Below the pieces are notes generated by a model that did no database searches, was not told the DNA's origin, and saw only the letters and a list, made by a program, of their open reading frames with translations. DNA of 64,000 bases from Dioscorea cayenensis subsp. rotundata (lineage: Eukaryota; Streptophyta; Magnoliopsida; Dioscoreales; Dioscoreaceae), in assembly GCF_009730915.1 (NCBI RefSeq), contig NC_052482.1, forward strand, positions 19,684,345 to 19,748,344, read 5' to 3'. Shown one piece after another: positions 24,450-37,893 of this stretch (positions within the stretch are counted from its first letter, which is position 1; each line of letters begins with the position of its first letter). The translations under genes were made by a program, and so were the position numbers.

Positions 24450-26348
24450 ACATCTTGTAAACAAATAATCCATCTGCGACTATTATCCATGTATTTTTGG
24501 TGAGTTTTTCTAATGACAATGAAGTTGGTTGATGAAGTTTGATATTTATATTGGAATATATTCAGATACTGATGCAATGGGAATGCATAATACTTAAAAG
24601 GTACACTCTCCTGGCAAAGCAATGTCAGTAACCAGCAAGTGCGTTGCACCCCACCGTTCTTTTTGCAGCTTTGGATTCAAAGGCACAGCCCACTTGGCTC
24701 AGTGGCAGAGTGGATTATTTTGTCTTTTATTTCTCCATTTCAAAAGGTTGAAATAAGTGATAATTAATTTCTCAGAAACTAAAAGTTGTTGAAATAATTG
24801 ATCAAAAGCTTGATCTTAAAGAAATCTAAGCCTATCAGTTTTCTCAGTTTTTTTTATTGGTTCATTACTTGATATATTATTGTACATTTGAAACAAATAT
24901 TATTTAAAAAATTCTCACTTACCTCAATTGTTATAAGAGTTGGATCTTTGAATATTCACTTCAAAGAAAAAAAAGAGAGATGGCAATTTAAGAAGTCTAT
25001 TATGTAAAAAAACAATATTTGGAAAAAAAGTGTGAAAATTTCTTTCTTTTTAAAGATGAAGACCAAAGACCACACTAGACCATAGACAAAAGATTGCATG
25101 ACATTGAACCAAAATAGCAAACCCATATAATAAGTTCTTAAAAACACTATTTTAGCCAAGTACTTGTGAAACTCTACATTAACCCAAGATAGCCAAAAAT
25201 AATGATCAAATGCAAGTCATATAAGCTATCGAAAAAGCCTTATATTATATATATATATATACACACACATAAGTGAACCTATAGTCTGCATGCATGATGC
25301 ATGGTTGTCGGACATGCACGCTGATCACCATTGATGCTAACCAGAGGTTGTCCCCCACAACCAATTATATGCAAGCCTTAAACTTTTCAAGACTTCACAT
25401 GCATCTGCATCACTGCATCAAATCAGTTTTACTCCCAAGATAAAACTCCATTGAAATGACTCAAGATTGACCAAAACCTCCAATTAATATAGTTTTCCAA
25501 TATATATATATACAGAGATAGAGAAAGGGATGTATAGAGAAAAAGAGAGAGAGAGAGAGAAAGCTAGTAATGAAGAGCACGTTCACGTTGTGTGAATAGT
25601 CCCAAGGTGGCAACTCATAAATCATAATAGCAGCAGCAAAAGAGCATCTATAGCCCACTGTTCCTTTCAAAGAAGACACCATCGCTTGTTCCCAATACTT
25701 CACCACTTTTTTAGTTTTGGCCCACCACCACCACCATCACCCCCACCATGCACTCTCCCTTCCTCTCTCTCCATCTATCCTTCTCTTGCAATCATAATCA
25801 TCATCTTCTTCTTCTTTCCCCATCCTCTCTTCAACTTCAACATCCCTCCCCATTCTAGCTCCTCTCTCTGAATATTACACACACACATATATTGATATAT
25901 ATCTAGTTTATAGTTAATATATATATATAGTTTTCACCTTCATCATCACTCTTCTCTCCTTAACCCTTACTTTTCTCTGCTTCTTTTCATGCCCTACTGC
26001 CATAGTGCCAACTGCATGTGCCATGCAATGGCTACAAACAATCTATCACTGATCCCTCTCACACTTTACAGTTTACACAACCCTAGATACAATAACTCCA
26101 CCAACTTTTCCCAACAAATTAGCACCTTCTTCTTACAACATGCCAAAAACCACTAACACTAACCTCCAGAACCATGCAGAACATCTCCAAACCCTAAACA
26201 CACTCTCAAATTAATCTCAATATATTAACTCCTCTCTTTCTTGTATGTATGACCACCGCCTTTCCTCTCCATAGAGTGACCACTCTTATCCCCATCCCTT
26301 CATCTCCTCCTTCCCCACCACCTTCCCATACTCCAAGACACTCCTCAC
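24450..26348. other. Intergenic and ABI4-like promoter/5' leader
   Basis: No further coding sequence. Contents: a tRNA A-box-like string at about 24691-24712 without a B-box, (AT)/(AC) runs at about 25243-25270, (AG)n at about 25543-25560, and a C/T-rich stretch at 25720-26340 that is probably the upstream region and leader of the AP2/ERF gene. Confidence 0.5.
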
Positions 26349-27128
26349 ATGGATAACTCCTCACCTCTCTCTCTCCCAATAGAACAGTGCTCCTCCAGCC
26401 CCACTTCCACCTCCACAACCACCACCAAGAAGAAGAAGAACAAAGGCAAAGGTGGTCCAGATAACAACAAGTTCAGGTACAGAGGAGTGAGGCAACGTAG
26501 CTGGGGTAAATGGGTGGCTGAGATCCGTGAACCACGCCGCCGCACTCGCAAATGGCTCGGCACCTTCTCCACCGCCGAGGACGCTGCTCGTGCCTACGAC
26601 CGTGCTGCTCTCGTCCTCTACGGTCCTCGTGCTCAGCTCAATCTTGAATCCTCTTCTCCTCATCCCTCCACCACCTCCTCCTCTTCTTCTTCTTCTTCTT
26701 CTTCTTCTTCTACTACTACTACTACTACTAGTTCTACTCCACCAGCTCTCCGGCCACTACTTCCTCGTCCTTCCGGGTTCCCTTACCAACCTCTTCTCCA
26801 CCCGATCCGACCCGATAACCCGCTACTTCGAACTCCTACTGACTACCAACGAACACTGGAAATTGGCTTGAGTTCTGCTTCCGGATCCGGGTCTGGATCT
26901 AAACCCGTTTACCCGAATCCGAATATCTATGAAGAGATAAACTCACTTGCAGGTTCTGTTAGCTGTGGCCTAACTCTTGCTTCACCGGAGATGTCACTAA
27001 CTCCTCCGGCTGACCCCTCACCGCCGGCACCTCCGGTTGAATCTCCACCTATGGCTTCCACTTGGCCTTTTGATGATTATAGTTCCTACTTGTGGGATGA
27101 TGCTGATGCTTTCTTCTTTGATTTATGA
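26349..27128 (+). CDS. ABI4: AP2/ERF transcription factor, ABI4 type
   Basis: Nuclear DNA-binding protein of the ABI4 branch of the DREB/ERF family, which mediates abscisic acid and sugar responses in seeds and seedlings. Intronless, 259 residues. A basic stretch ([16 protein letters not shown], about 27-42) leads into a single AP2 domain at about 43-100: [49 protein letters not shown]. After a Ser/Thr-rich run come two further ABI4 hallmarks, ALRPLLPRP (about 137-145) and [10 protein letters not shown] (about 197-206). The acidic, aromatic C-terminus ([20 protein letters not shown]) probably activates transcription. Length is shorter than Arabidopsis ABI4 (328), mainly because the Gln/Asn-rich middle is missing. 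The start is the first ATG in frame and matches the family's acid/Ser-rich N-terminus. No lesion seen. Confidence 0.92.
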   Translation: MDNSSPLSLPIEQCSSSPTSTSTTTTKKKKNKGKGGPDNNKFRYRGVRQRSWGKWVAEIREPRRRTRKWLGTFSTAEDAARAYDRAALVLYGPRAQLNLESSSPHPSTTSSSSSSSSSSSSTTTTTTSSTPPALRPLLPRPSGFPYQPLLHPIRPDNPLLRTPTDYQRTLEIGLSSASGSGSGSKPVYPNPNIYEEINSLAGSVSCGLTLASPEMSLTPPADPSPPAPPVESPPMASTWPFDDYSSYLWDDADAFFFDL

Positions 27129-27140
27129 ATAGGTTAATTA

Positions 27141-27161
27141 TTAGGGTTAGGGTTAGGGTTT
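27141..27161 (+). repeat. Short telomere-like array in the ABI4-like 3' UTR
   Basis: Three and a half copies of TTAGGG ending in GTTT lie just after the stop codon. The unit is TTAGGG rather than the usual plant TTTAGGG, except at its edge. Confidence 0.6.
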
Positions 27162-30100
27162 GTATGCAAGCATTCTGAAGAACTTCTCCTTTATTTCTAT
27201 ATCTCTCACTCACTGACTCAGTTTCTGTTCATTGTATTATGGTTTTCCTCATTATCTTATTTGATTATATTATTATTTCCTTATATATATATATGTTATT
27301 CTCATGCAGCAAGCTTAACAATGGAAGTGCAGTAGTTCAGAGGTTTTCTTTCTTTGTTTTTGTTTTTTTTTTCTTGTTTTTTTTTAGTATGTTTTTTAGT
27401 TTAGGGTTTGCTGAAATGATTCTATTCTCATTGTTGGCCTTAATCACTTGCTTTCAATAACTTAGAAACTATGCTGCATGTTTTCTTCGCACATATAATT
27501 ATTTCTGTTTGTATGTGTTTATGTTCATTTTTTTTTGCTTGTTCATGGTTGCATGTTCTACCAGCTTTGAATGATTTATGGTATTTTTGTTCTATGATTT
27601 TGTAGAATTTTTTAGGGAAATGGGGAATTGATCATATTCTTATAAGTCATTTGTTGTTTTTCTTATTCAATATAGCTCATCAGTAATCTTAGTGATGAAG
27701 TTTTGACTTCATTGTCATTATATGATGTTCTTGTGCTTGTTTTCTGTTAAGATTGTGATTTTCTAACATTTATAGTGTTTGCTTATAATTTTTTTCTTCT
27801 GGTTTGAGGGAATTTTTATGGACCTTAATTATATATAATGTAATAAATCATTATCATTAGATGTCCATGTAATTGTTTTCTTTGAAGACTGTGATTTCCT
27901 CTCATTGATAGTGTTTATTTTATGATTTGTTTATGTTTTGAGGATATATTTAGACATAATCATTTTATGAATTAGTCATTGTTATTTGTTTCTAATTCTT
28001 TACACTCCATTGGTTATCTTAGTTTCGGATGAAATCTGATGTCTTTTAAATGATACATTAATTGTTTCCTCTCATGCAATTACTGTTTTGATTAATAAGA
28101 TATCTTATGCCATTCTTATTAAAGTATTAATTGTTTTAATTATAAGTCTTTTTACATGGTTATTGAGTTGATAAATTTTGGGAAGAGCTACAAATGTTGG
28201 ATTGAATTTTGGGGTTGTATTTTATGAAGATTTGCAATGCTTATCTACTTGAAAACATGAAATGTTGTAAGGCACATTCATGAACTAAGTGTAAAACGAG
28301 TTTCAGTTATTTTTTACTTGAGATAATTTGAACTTCAAAATGATGCAAACTGCTACTTATCTTTTATTGTTGATATATATATTATTATTCACTTAGAAAG
28401 TATAGTTAATTCATAGCATATGATTCACTTAGTCACAATTGGATATGAATTTATGTGCTCACAATGAAGTCATGTTAGATCCATGATGTTAATTGTTTGC
28501 TTTGATTTTATGAGGATCAAAGTATTTGTATGTTGAAATTGCTCATGTGATGAGGTTCATTTATATCATAAAATAATAGCCTTTGATTATTAAGCGTAAA
28601 TTAAGGAGTAATAAGATACACAAGACAAGGTTTTTTTTTAAAAAAATATATATGAAGATTAATTTTTGATTGTATTTTCTTCAAATTTTCCTTGCATTCT
28701 TTTGTGACTTTGGAAAAAGATTGGACTACATATGAAATAATTGATATCCTTTTGTTGTATCAAGTGATTAATTTTTTTTTTCTTTAGTGATAATAATGTT
28801 GGAGTTTAATTGCTTGCCAAATTGTTTTAACTATTGTTGTTATATATTCTGATACTTTTTGGATAATGAGACGGTACACAGGATATATATTTATAGTTAT
28901 CACTTGAATTTGATTGGAACTTCAAGGCATGTATTCTTGGATTCAAACATTGAGAAGATCAAAAGTCTTATTTGCAATTAAATCGTATCATTTTTTTGTG
29001 ATTAGCAAAATTAATATTTATGAGTTTTTTTTTCTCTGCATCTTACATTAGATATTAACTCATTTGAATATAAATATTGGATTGAAAAGAGGTTTTTTAT
29101 TCCTTTCATTCTGAAATACATATCGTTTAAAGAGCCATATCTTTGTTTTGGGACTGTAAATATTACTTTATTCATTTATAAAACTTATTAGATTGAATAT
29201 GGGTAATGGTGGAAAAAAATAAATAAATCTTATCTTAGAACTCTAATTAAAGTGACAATTATTTTGGGAATTTTTGTTACATCGACACCTAATTTCAGAA
29301 TGGAGGTTGTACTGAATTAATAAAAAAAAAAATTCCTACCAATACACATTAAATAAAATTCACTCCTTTAGATTTACTATTAATATCCCTCGGAGAAATT
29401 TAAAATGCATTATTATTCTAGGCTTATACCTCTTTGTCAAACATTAGTTAATTATAGTAGTTCTTACTTGCCACCCCCATGAAAGATAAGAAAATTACTT
29501 TTTCTTTTTTGGATGAAATGCAACAAGCGCTTATCATGGATATGTACAGGCTTGGAGCAAGCTCAAACTCAACAAGCACGGCTTTAGAGTTTGATCTCGA
29601 TAGGGTTCTCTCCACACAAATACTCTAAACAAGAGACTTAATTAGTACTAATAGGCTAAGAGGCCATTGGTAAATAAGAAAATTACTTGTCATCCCCTAA
29701 CTCGTCAAATATTATTTGTCACCCTTAAAAATAATATTCTTATATTTTAATTTGGGTGTAATGGTTTTTAATTTTTAAAATAAAATCTATTTGTAATTCA
29801 TATGATGATTTGTTAACAGAAATAAAATATAAGTGACATCTATTTTTATTAAAATCAATTATATATTTAAAAATTGTAATTATCTAGAAGGCAAATATAA
29901 TTAAAAATTTTTAAAAATTGTGCTTTGATGACAAGTGAAATATAATTTTAAAAAAATGATAATTACTAATATTAAAAGGGATGATACTTTTAAATTCAAG
30001 TAAGGCTGCGCATATATTTAAGGATGTGTTAATGAGATGCTGACAGGTAGTTATACCATTTCAGTCTATCAATGAAAGTTCATAGAAATTGCATGCAAGA

Positions 30101-31267
30101 AGTACAGACACTTCAGTGAATGACTTCACTGGAATGGGGCCAACTTTGGCATTCAAACATGAATTAATGGAAATAAGACAAATAAAACAATATTTTATAG
30201 TTTTCTTTCATTTCCCTTTCATCCATTTCCTTTTCTTTCATTCAATTTCTTCTACTTTTCCTCAATCCAATCTCTTCTTTTTCTTTCATTTATCCATGAA
30301 AATTTTGAGCTACCAGTCTATTTTTGCCACATGCACCAAAATTATTTCCTCATTTATTTTATTTTATTTACAAATTTAATAAATTTTTTTAAATAGATGA
30401 ACAAACCACACAAATATTAAGCTACTTAATTTAACTGGTGTGCATGAGTTAGCAAAGAGTCGAACTTGGATGCAATGAACCAAAAAAAACCAGACTTTAA
30501 GTGCTTATTTTAGAATTTTAATTTATTATAAGAAATTTATTTATTTATTTATTAATCTACTTTACTTTACTCTACTCTAATAATGATATTTTAAAAGAAC
30601 AGTCTAAACATTCTAATTCCAAATAATGCTTTGTAATGGGAAAAGTATGTATACAAAAATTATTAATACAATAGGGTTAGCTTCATGAAAGTAATTGTGC
30701 AATTTGGAGCTTTTACAGGGCATATAATATATATATATATATATATGTAAAGAACTCTTACTTTGTTATGATCCATGGTACCATTGCATCATGGATGAAC
30801 TCATTTAAACAAACACATTAGCTACCTTAACAAACATGGTTATTATTACTAAACAAGTACTTAGTCAATTGATACTGCTCTGACTTTGAATTTTACTGCA
30901 ACTGAAGAACAACCAGAGTAAGACCCATGACAAATCAATGACAATAATATTATCTGATCATATGACTCTGTCATCAAATGCAAAATCTATTTGACACATA
31001 TCAACAATGAATTCAGAAGCAACAAGCATTTCATTCATTCCATCTTTCTTGTTTTATATACACACAATGAACTCTTCGAAGACTTTTCAATCTTCTAAAT
31101 TGCAAGAGAACAATGAACAATATCATCAAATGCAAGCTTTTTTTGAACACATATCAATACTGAATTCAGAAGCAGCAAAAGCAGAGAACAATGAACATTT
31201 CAGTCATTACATCATTCATTACATCTTCTTGCTTTATATATACACAATGAACTCTTAGAAAACTTTT
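27162..31267. other. Long AT-rich intergenic region
   Basis: About 4 kb without a gene. It contains the rest of the ABI4-like 3' UTR, many T-rich runs, (AT)n at about 30726-30746 and, at the end, a tandem duplication described separately. A string at about 29518-29670 looks like decayed repeat DNA, but I cannot assign it. Confidence 0.5.
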
Positions 31268-31290
31268 TCAATCTTCTAAATTGCAAGAGC
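30955..31290. repeat. 181-bp tandem duplication covering the tail of the first receptor-like gene
   Basis: Two related units end in CAATCTTCTAAATTGCAAGAG (at 31088 and 31269), each preceded by TATATACACA and ACAATGAACTCTT and by a CACATATCAA...GAATTCAGAAGCA block. The upper-coordinate unit contains the stop codon and last codons of the receptor-like gene's natural tail, so part of the 3' end is copied downstream of the gene. Confidence 0.65.
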
Positions 31291-34200
31291 ACTCTACATG
31301 ATGTATTACCATTTTTCCTTTATGAACATCAAACTGTGTACAGAACACACAAAACTTTCTACCAGGCTCTTCTTCCTCTTCCATGTCATCATCTATGTCC
31401 TCAGCTGCAACCTTCACATCTCGACAATTGTCACAGATACAAAAGCATGGAGGTAATTGCCCAAAACAAGCTGTCTATCTTATCCAAATACCACCTTTCT
31501 CCCACTATCCCACATCAGTAGATACCCAAACACCATGGCCAAGCCTCCTCCGAATCCTATTCCCACAAAAATAGACTGCCAATTTGGCTCATTGTAAGAC
31601 TTATAAGAGATATAATATCTTGGAGATAAAGCACTTGAATCAGCGCATTGCCTGGATAATGGACTCCCGCATAATCCTGAATTACCCTCAAAGGAAGAAT
31701 TTGAAAATGTAGAGAACTGATTGCCCAGTGGTACTCTACCCACTAGCCTGTTGTATGAAAGGTTCAGGAAGGACAGGAAGCTCAGGTTAACCAAAGATCG
31801 CGGAATCTCCTCTGAGAATTGGTTGTGTGAGAGATCTAATGCTTCTAATTGAACCAAGTTTCCAAGCTCTGATGGAATTGGTCCTGTGAAATTATTGAGT
31901 GAAATGTTTAGCATCTGGAGCGCTGTAAGGTTCCCAAAGCTTTTAGGCAAACTACCATCAAATCTATTGTTTGAAAGATCAACCGATCTCAAGATTGCCA
32001 GCAACTTTACAAAAGTCAAAACTAAGCCTTTGAATGTCACTGTGACTGAGTCTTCATAAAAGTAGCTGGAGCCGAAATGAAGATAGCTAACACCAAATGG
32101 CAGGTTGGATGGCTCTGGAACGTTCACCATTGCTTTCAAATTCTCAATGCACTCCTGTGGCAGACTGCCACTGAAGTTGTTGGATGAGATATCAAAGATT
32201 TGTAGTTTAGGAAATGTATAATTCCCTACAGGGTGATGCCCAAGAGGACCATAGAATTCATTTGATCTGAGAACAAGGACTTTCAAAGCAGAAATATTTC
32301 CCAACCAATATGGAAAAGAATCCACAAACTTGTTGTGCCCTAGATCCAGAACCTCTAGACCATCACAGTTAACCAATGATCTAGGCAATTGACCTTCCAA
32401 CTTGTTGTCTTTGAGATTTAATGTCCTCAGACTACACTGTGAGCCAACATTCTGCGGTAAAGGACCTTGAAGCTGGTTGCCCTTTAGATTCAGTACTTGC
32501 ATATCAGAAACTTCTCTCATGAGACATTCTGGAATCGAACCACTAAAGCTGTTGTCTGAAAGATCGAGAATTTGGAGATACGGAGCATGGCAAATGGATG
32601 GTGGGATGTGTCCAGTAAGATTATTGTTGGACAATGAGAAGAAGACAGTGTAGTTGAGATAGGAAGAGAAGTTGGATGGGATGGAAGATGTGAAGAAGTT
32701 GTTTGAGTAGTCCAAAATTATAGTGTTTGGTGGGGGAAGAGGAACTGGACCTTGAAGCAAGTTGGAATGGAGATCAAGAATCATTGAGATGACATTCATT
32801 GAAAAATTGAGGGGAGGAACATGAGGAACATCAACAAAAGTGAAAAGGTTGTAAGACAAATTCAAGTAAGAGAGACTCGTAAATGCTCCATATCCACTTT
32901 GGTATAGCACCACCAATTTGATTGTTTGAGAGGTCAAGGAAGGTCATGTCAAGCTTATGTTCCAAGAAAGGAGGGATGATGGTCAGGTTGCATGATACCA
33001 ATTTCAGAGTAGTAATGGAGGGAAAGAGGAGAGAAAAATCACCGTTACCATTTAATATGGACAACTTGTTGCTTGAGAGATCCAAGTACGAGAGGTTCCT
33101 CATGCGCCCGATTGGGTCCAGTTCCAGTGTGCCACTGAAGTTGTTTGAAGCCAATGCCAGATACTTCAGATTTGAAAGCTTAATAATTGACTTTGGAATA
33201 TCTCCTTGAAGTTCATTGTCGCTCAAATCAACAGTATTCAAAGTAGAAGACGCATTGGAGAACTCTTCCAGCTTACCAGCGAGCCTGTTTTGGTTTAGCT
33301 GCAACACTTGCAATGCCGGGAGGGTGAACAAAGTTACCGGGATTGATCCATTGAGTGAATTATTCTTCAGATCAAGCTTTGTGAGATTCTGAAGCCTTCC
33401 AAAATATTGAGGTATGTCCCCAGTAAAGCTATTATGAGACAGAATAATTTGTGAGATTCTCTCGCCACCCACATGCGGAGGTATTTTACCAATGAAACCG
33501 TTGAGCGAGAGGTCCAAATGAACCAACTGGTTGAGTTTTCCAATGGAAAGGGGAATTGGCCCAGAGAAGTTGCAACTTGTAAGAGCCAACTTTGTCAAAG
33601 ACTTCAAATTTCCCAAAGATTCCGGCAAACTACCTGAAAAATTTGTGTACTCAACGATCAACTTCTCCAAAGAACTCTCTTTGGGAAATTCTGGCAAGTA
33701 CCCTGAGAGCATCGGATTGAGGGACACATCAAGAGCTTTTAAATTCATCAGTTGAAACACACTTGGCGGAAACAATCCATGGAGTTCACAATCAACGAGA
33801 CTAAGTTCATTCAGATAAGAGAAGTTTCCAAAGAACTCAGGCACCTGCGAAGAAAAATTGTTCTGGTCGAGATGGATTACTGACAAATTCCGGAGCTTGG
33901 ACAGAGACTCATGGATCGGCCCCGAAAGCGAACAACTAGACAAACTGAGAGCTTGAAGCCGAGGAGCAGATTTGGCGATAACTTGACACCAATCCATGCT
34001 ATTACTAGAAAGATTAACCCCATCTAGATACAGCTTCTGGAGGTTAGAGAGCCCACCAATGAGTTCCCCGAGATCTGGGGTTTCCAACTCCCCTCCGTTG
34101 AAAAAGTAGGTGGATAAGTCCAAAGATACCAGCTTTTTGAGGCGAGAGATCCCGCTGGGGACTTGTCCGGCAAAACCGGAGTTGGAGAGATTGAGATGAG

Positions 34201-34573
34201 TGAGATTACCAAGCATTTCAAAACCCGAAACTGGAATAACACTTCCATTGAACAGATTGTAGGAAAGATTAAGCCTTTGAAGGGAAGTGAGCTCGAAAAG
34301 CGCTGCACTGATGTTACCGGAGATATCTCGGTTGCCGAGGTCGAGGAAGATAACTAGACCAGAAACATGGTCACAGGTGACGCCCTCCCAACTACAGCAG
34401 TTGGTGCCACGAATCCAAGGACGGGTCAAATTCTTCATCGAGGAGAAGCCATTCTTGAGCCGGAGGAGAGCCGAAGCCTGTTCCTGGTGGCATTGAGCTT
34501 CACCACTGAGCTCAATCACCAAGGAAAGGAAGACAAGGATAAGAAAATGGAAATGAAACGAACGAGAACTCAT
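31268..34573 (-). pseudogene. LRR receptor-like protein, Ve1 type, copy 1 (frame broken three times)
   Basis: Cell-surface immune receptor without kinase. Reading from 34573: signal peptide (FHFHFLILVFLSLVIELSG), LRR N-cap with paired Cys (NCCSWEGVTCDH), many extracellular LRRs (GPIHESLSKLRNLSVIHLD is Ve1-like), cap ending GNSGLCGSPLSRQC, then a membrane helix (FVGIGFGGGLAMVFGYLLM) and tail. The first frame runs to 32831 and the second begins by 32937; against copy 2, five bases are missing near 32880, which explains the shift. At the 3' end the frame closes at 31480, but after an extra G (31494-31495) the conserved GRKWYLDKID motif follows, and after an extra T near 31449-31452 an acidic tail with CVFC and CSC motifs like that of Ve1 runs to a stop at 31268-31270. 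With these three changes the total is 3309 nt, 1102 residues. Pseudogene or low-quality sequence; the 5-base loss favours real damage. Confidence 0.7.
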
Positions 34574-35642
34574 TGGAGGAAGATGAGCAGGGCACTAGAC
34601 GAAGAAGAAGAAGAAGAAGAAGAAGAAGAAGAAGAGAGGTTGGTTTTAGTCGAAAGCATAGTATGTTGTTGGCAGACCGCTGTGAAGAACTGTTACCAAA
34701 AGGGCAGGGGCGAAGAAGGGGGAATCCCAGGCGCCGCAAGGCCGGGTTGACTGGAATTAGAGGGAGTAAGCGCGTTGGGTGGTCGGCCACCTCTGCTTGG
34801 AATTTTATCAAACATCTCGTCGACGTGGCGTAACATACACTATTACTTCGCCCTCACCGAAGACTTGGTCGCATGCTCGTACGTAACATGATCCTGGTCG
34901 CCCATCTCAATCGCACGGTTCAAAATGTTTCCTCAAGTCATTGATGTAGTTTTGTTTGGATTGTGGACTTGACTCTTGGGTGCTTTTCTATTTTATTTTT
35001 AGTGAATTTATAATTTAATTTGGACGACATGTGGACTGCAAAGGTTATTTTTATTTTTTAAATCATTAAATATTGATAAAAATATTATTTTGATTACTGA
35101 ATTTAGATTTATTTCAAAATATTCACTAAAATTATTAGTAATTTCATCTATAGAGTCTTGAATGGATTAATATTTTCATTAGTTGACTTGAAGACCTCCA
35201 CTAGTGCGTTGACTGAGTTTTCTTCTACGCATCTGTGGAGGTCTCCATATCAGCTAATGAAGATGTTAATCTATCGGGTGATCTACGTATAGACTACCGA
35301 TGAAATGATTGGTAACTTTAATGAGTATTTCGAAATAAATCAAAATTCAGTGATCAAATATGATTTACCTAAAAACAATTAGGGTCATTCTAAAAATTAT
35401 TTACATGTCTAGTTTTTTTAGGTGTATGCAATTCTTTAGAAAAAAATTAGAAGACTCACTCAACATTGTTAAAAGAAATCTTGATTTTCAGGGATCATAA
35501 GTAGGAGACGAGAGTGATACATGAGAGTCTGTGATTAGTTTAACTACTGTTCAAGCATTGGCTAGTTCAGGGGATGAGTTTCTTTTTCTTTACTCTTAAA
35601 ATTGCACTTCTCTTTCTTTATGTCTCAGTTTCCACATCTACA

Positions 35643-35677
<35 letters not shown>

Positions 35678-37080
35678 ATTTTCTCTCTATTATTTTGTTA
35701 TGCTCTTTCATTTCATCTCCTGTGTAACCTTGGTATCTCTTCTTTTGTTGTTTTATCAATATATGTGAGTTATTTTTAATAAAGTATATATAATTTAATA
35801 ATTACTTATAAAAGTTAATAATAAGTGAAGATTTGAATATAATAATTCTTAGATTAAACCCATCAAATTTAATTAAAAAAAAGTGTATTTTATCATAGTA
35901 TAGTACGGACCACGGTCTGAATATATCCTAGGACCTATGCCATGACGTAAACAAGACTTGGTTACACACACATTTATATAATATATATGCTTTGATTAAT
36001 TTTTTTGCTTATACATGTTTGTATACTCTTGATTAGTATTCAATGAATTTATGTAGACATTTCTAGATATTTGACTTTTGTGGATGTCGTTATATATTTA
36101 GAATTTATTTTTTATATTATTATTTACATTTTAATTATAATTACGGATCCGTAGACAAATTTATTTTCTAAAATATATTTATTTATGTAATTATTAAAAA
36201 ATATAAAGATATAAAAATTATATCATTTATGTCCTCCTCTTTTATTGTAATTGTTTCGAAAAAGATAGATAAACCACTTCAATTAAAGAAAGAATGAGAA
36301 CAAGAGTTCATCACCCAAAAAGGAAAAAAAAGAACAGACAAAACCAACCACACACCCAAAACAAAACAAACCACTATGTTTTTTTTTATTGTAATTGTCT
36401 TTTGTCTGCTCCCATCTTGTATTTTAAAAAAAATTGTAACCAATAATTATATTTTTCTTTTAAATTTAATTTTATAGTTTATTTGGTCTTGAGAAAAAAA
36501 TTATAATTTTTTTTTATAAAAGAGAATTTTGGCATTTATCAACATATAACCATTTGTCATAATAGTGGAACGGTCAAGACATTTAACTTTTATGTAAAAA
36601 AATAATAAAAATTTGACTCTGAGATAAAAAATGAAAGAAGAAACATTATATCAATATGTAAATTAAATCTTTTAAAAAGAGAAAAGATAGTTGATGTTTT
36701 ATATGGGGTTGGTTGTAGTGAGAATTCCCTACTTCCAACCACCACCACAACTAGAGTGGAAGCATCTTTCATTTGGAATTAATGAGACACACAAGTTAGG
36801 ACAAGATCAACTAACTCTACAAATGCACCAATTAAAATAGTAATAACTAGTTGTTGTTTTTCTTTTTAAGGAGTGTTGCTTTTCATGGATGCTGTAATTA
36901 CTTTGAAATTTTTGACAATATTCCATTTACTTGATGGGAAAGTATTCTTTCTTCTTTCGGTTCTTGAAAACAACTTCTTTGACAATTTATTAAATTTCTA
37001 GAAATTGAACACATGTACATTGATTCATAGGTTGGAAATTCTCTCCATCAATTAAAGTGTCCATCTATTATCTATTTTTA

Positions 37081-37120
<40 letters not shown>

Positions 37121-37885
37121 TTTTTATTTTTTTTTGTAGTTTGACTCATAATTAAACTGCTTCTTTTAGTGCGGCCCTCACTGTGTCATTATTGCCTTCT
37201 CTATAATGCATGTATATCAGTATATGCACACACGCTAGACAAATAAAGAAGACAAAGAATGAGAAGATGATTCTAATTATTATAATTTTATGAGATATTA
37301 TAGAAAATTTTAATATTTTTTATAAAATTGATAAAATACAACTTAATTTTTCCAAACATGTATAAGGAATGAAAATAAGATGAAAATAAAATAAAAACAA
37401 AGAAATCATTCAAATCATCGAAGGCGATAAAATGATTAAACATGCAAAGATAAAAAAACCAAAAAAATAAAAATAAAAATAAAAATTCTTAAGAGATAAC
37501 CGTATTTGGGGATCATCCATTTTTGGGAAAGAGGCAGGGCGAGCCAGCTCAGACAGGGGCGTGCAGCGCCGATGGAATAAATGGGGATGGTATGCTCACG
37601 TGCGTATGGAACCACTCGTACATGCTGATCATTCATAGCAGCCTAGAAATGTCTCGGTAGAGATGAATCGGCTCACCAGCTCGGTGAGGAGACTCATCAG
37701 CGACCGTGTCTCAATGGGCCCAAAGGTCGTTGGTACACGTGGGGATAAGGAGCCTACAGTTGGACTTGTGGTGCTCTCAATTAAGCAAAGGAAAAAACCA
37801 AGTTTAAATTCCTCATGATGTTAAACACGCGGACTTCAGCTTAATTTTCTTTTAACTCCTAAATTACAACAAATCAGATAAGGAG
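34574..37885. other. Intergenic with MITE and a GC-rich patch
   Basis: Upstream of receptor copy 1 is (GAA)12 at 34601-34636, in its 5' leader. Further on are a MITE (35068-35375), (AT)n at about 35645-35674, (ATT)n at about 37083-37118 and an isolated GC-richer patch at 37500-37745. No gene recognised. Confidence 0.55.
35068..35375. mobile_element. Palindromic MITE-like element
   Basis: Left arm (about 35068-35205) and right arm (about 35220-35375) are imperfect reverse complements for most of their length. Examples: left TACTGAATTTAGATTTATTT against right, reversed, CACTGAATTTTGATTTATTT; left TTTCATTAGTTGAC against TCTTCATTAGCTGA; both end in GACCTCCAC near the centre. No coding sequence inside. 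Exact termini and target duplication are not resolved. Confidence 0.6.
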
Positions 37886-37893
37886 CAAAATAC

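Noticed and set aside
24691-24712. TGGCTCAGTGG, a good tRNA A-box
   Set aside because: No B-box or cloverleaf follows; at most a remnant of a tRNA-derived SINE.
30089-30379. 96-codon open frame in intergenic DNA
   Set aside because: Low-complexity Phe/Ser-rich translation of T-rich DNA, without splice or family support.
35450-35790. T-rich stretch resembling a LINE 3' tail
   Set aside because: No coding remnant upstream and no polyA end; similarity is only compositional.
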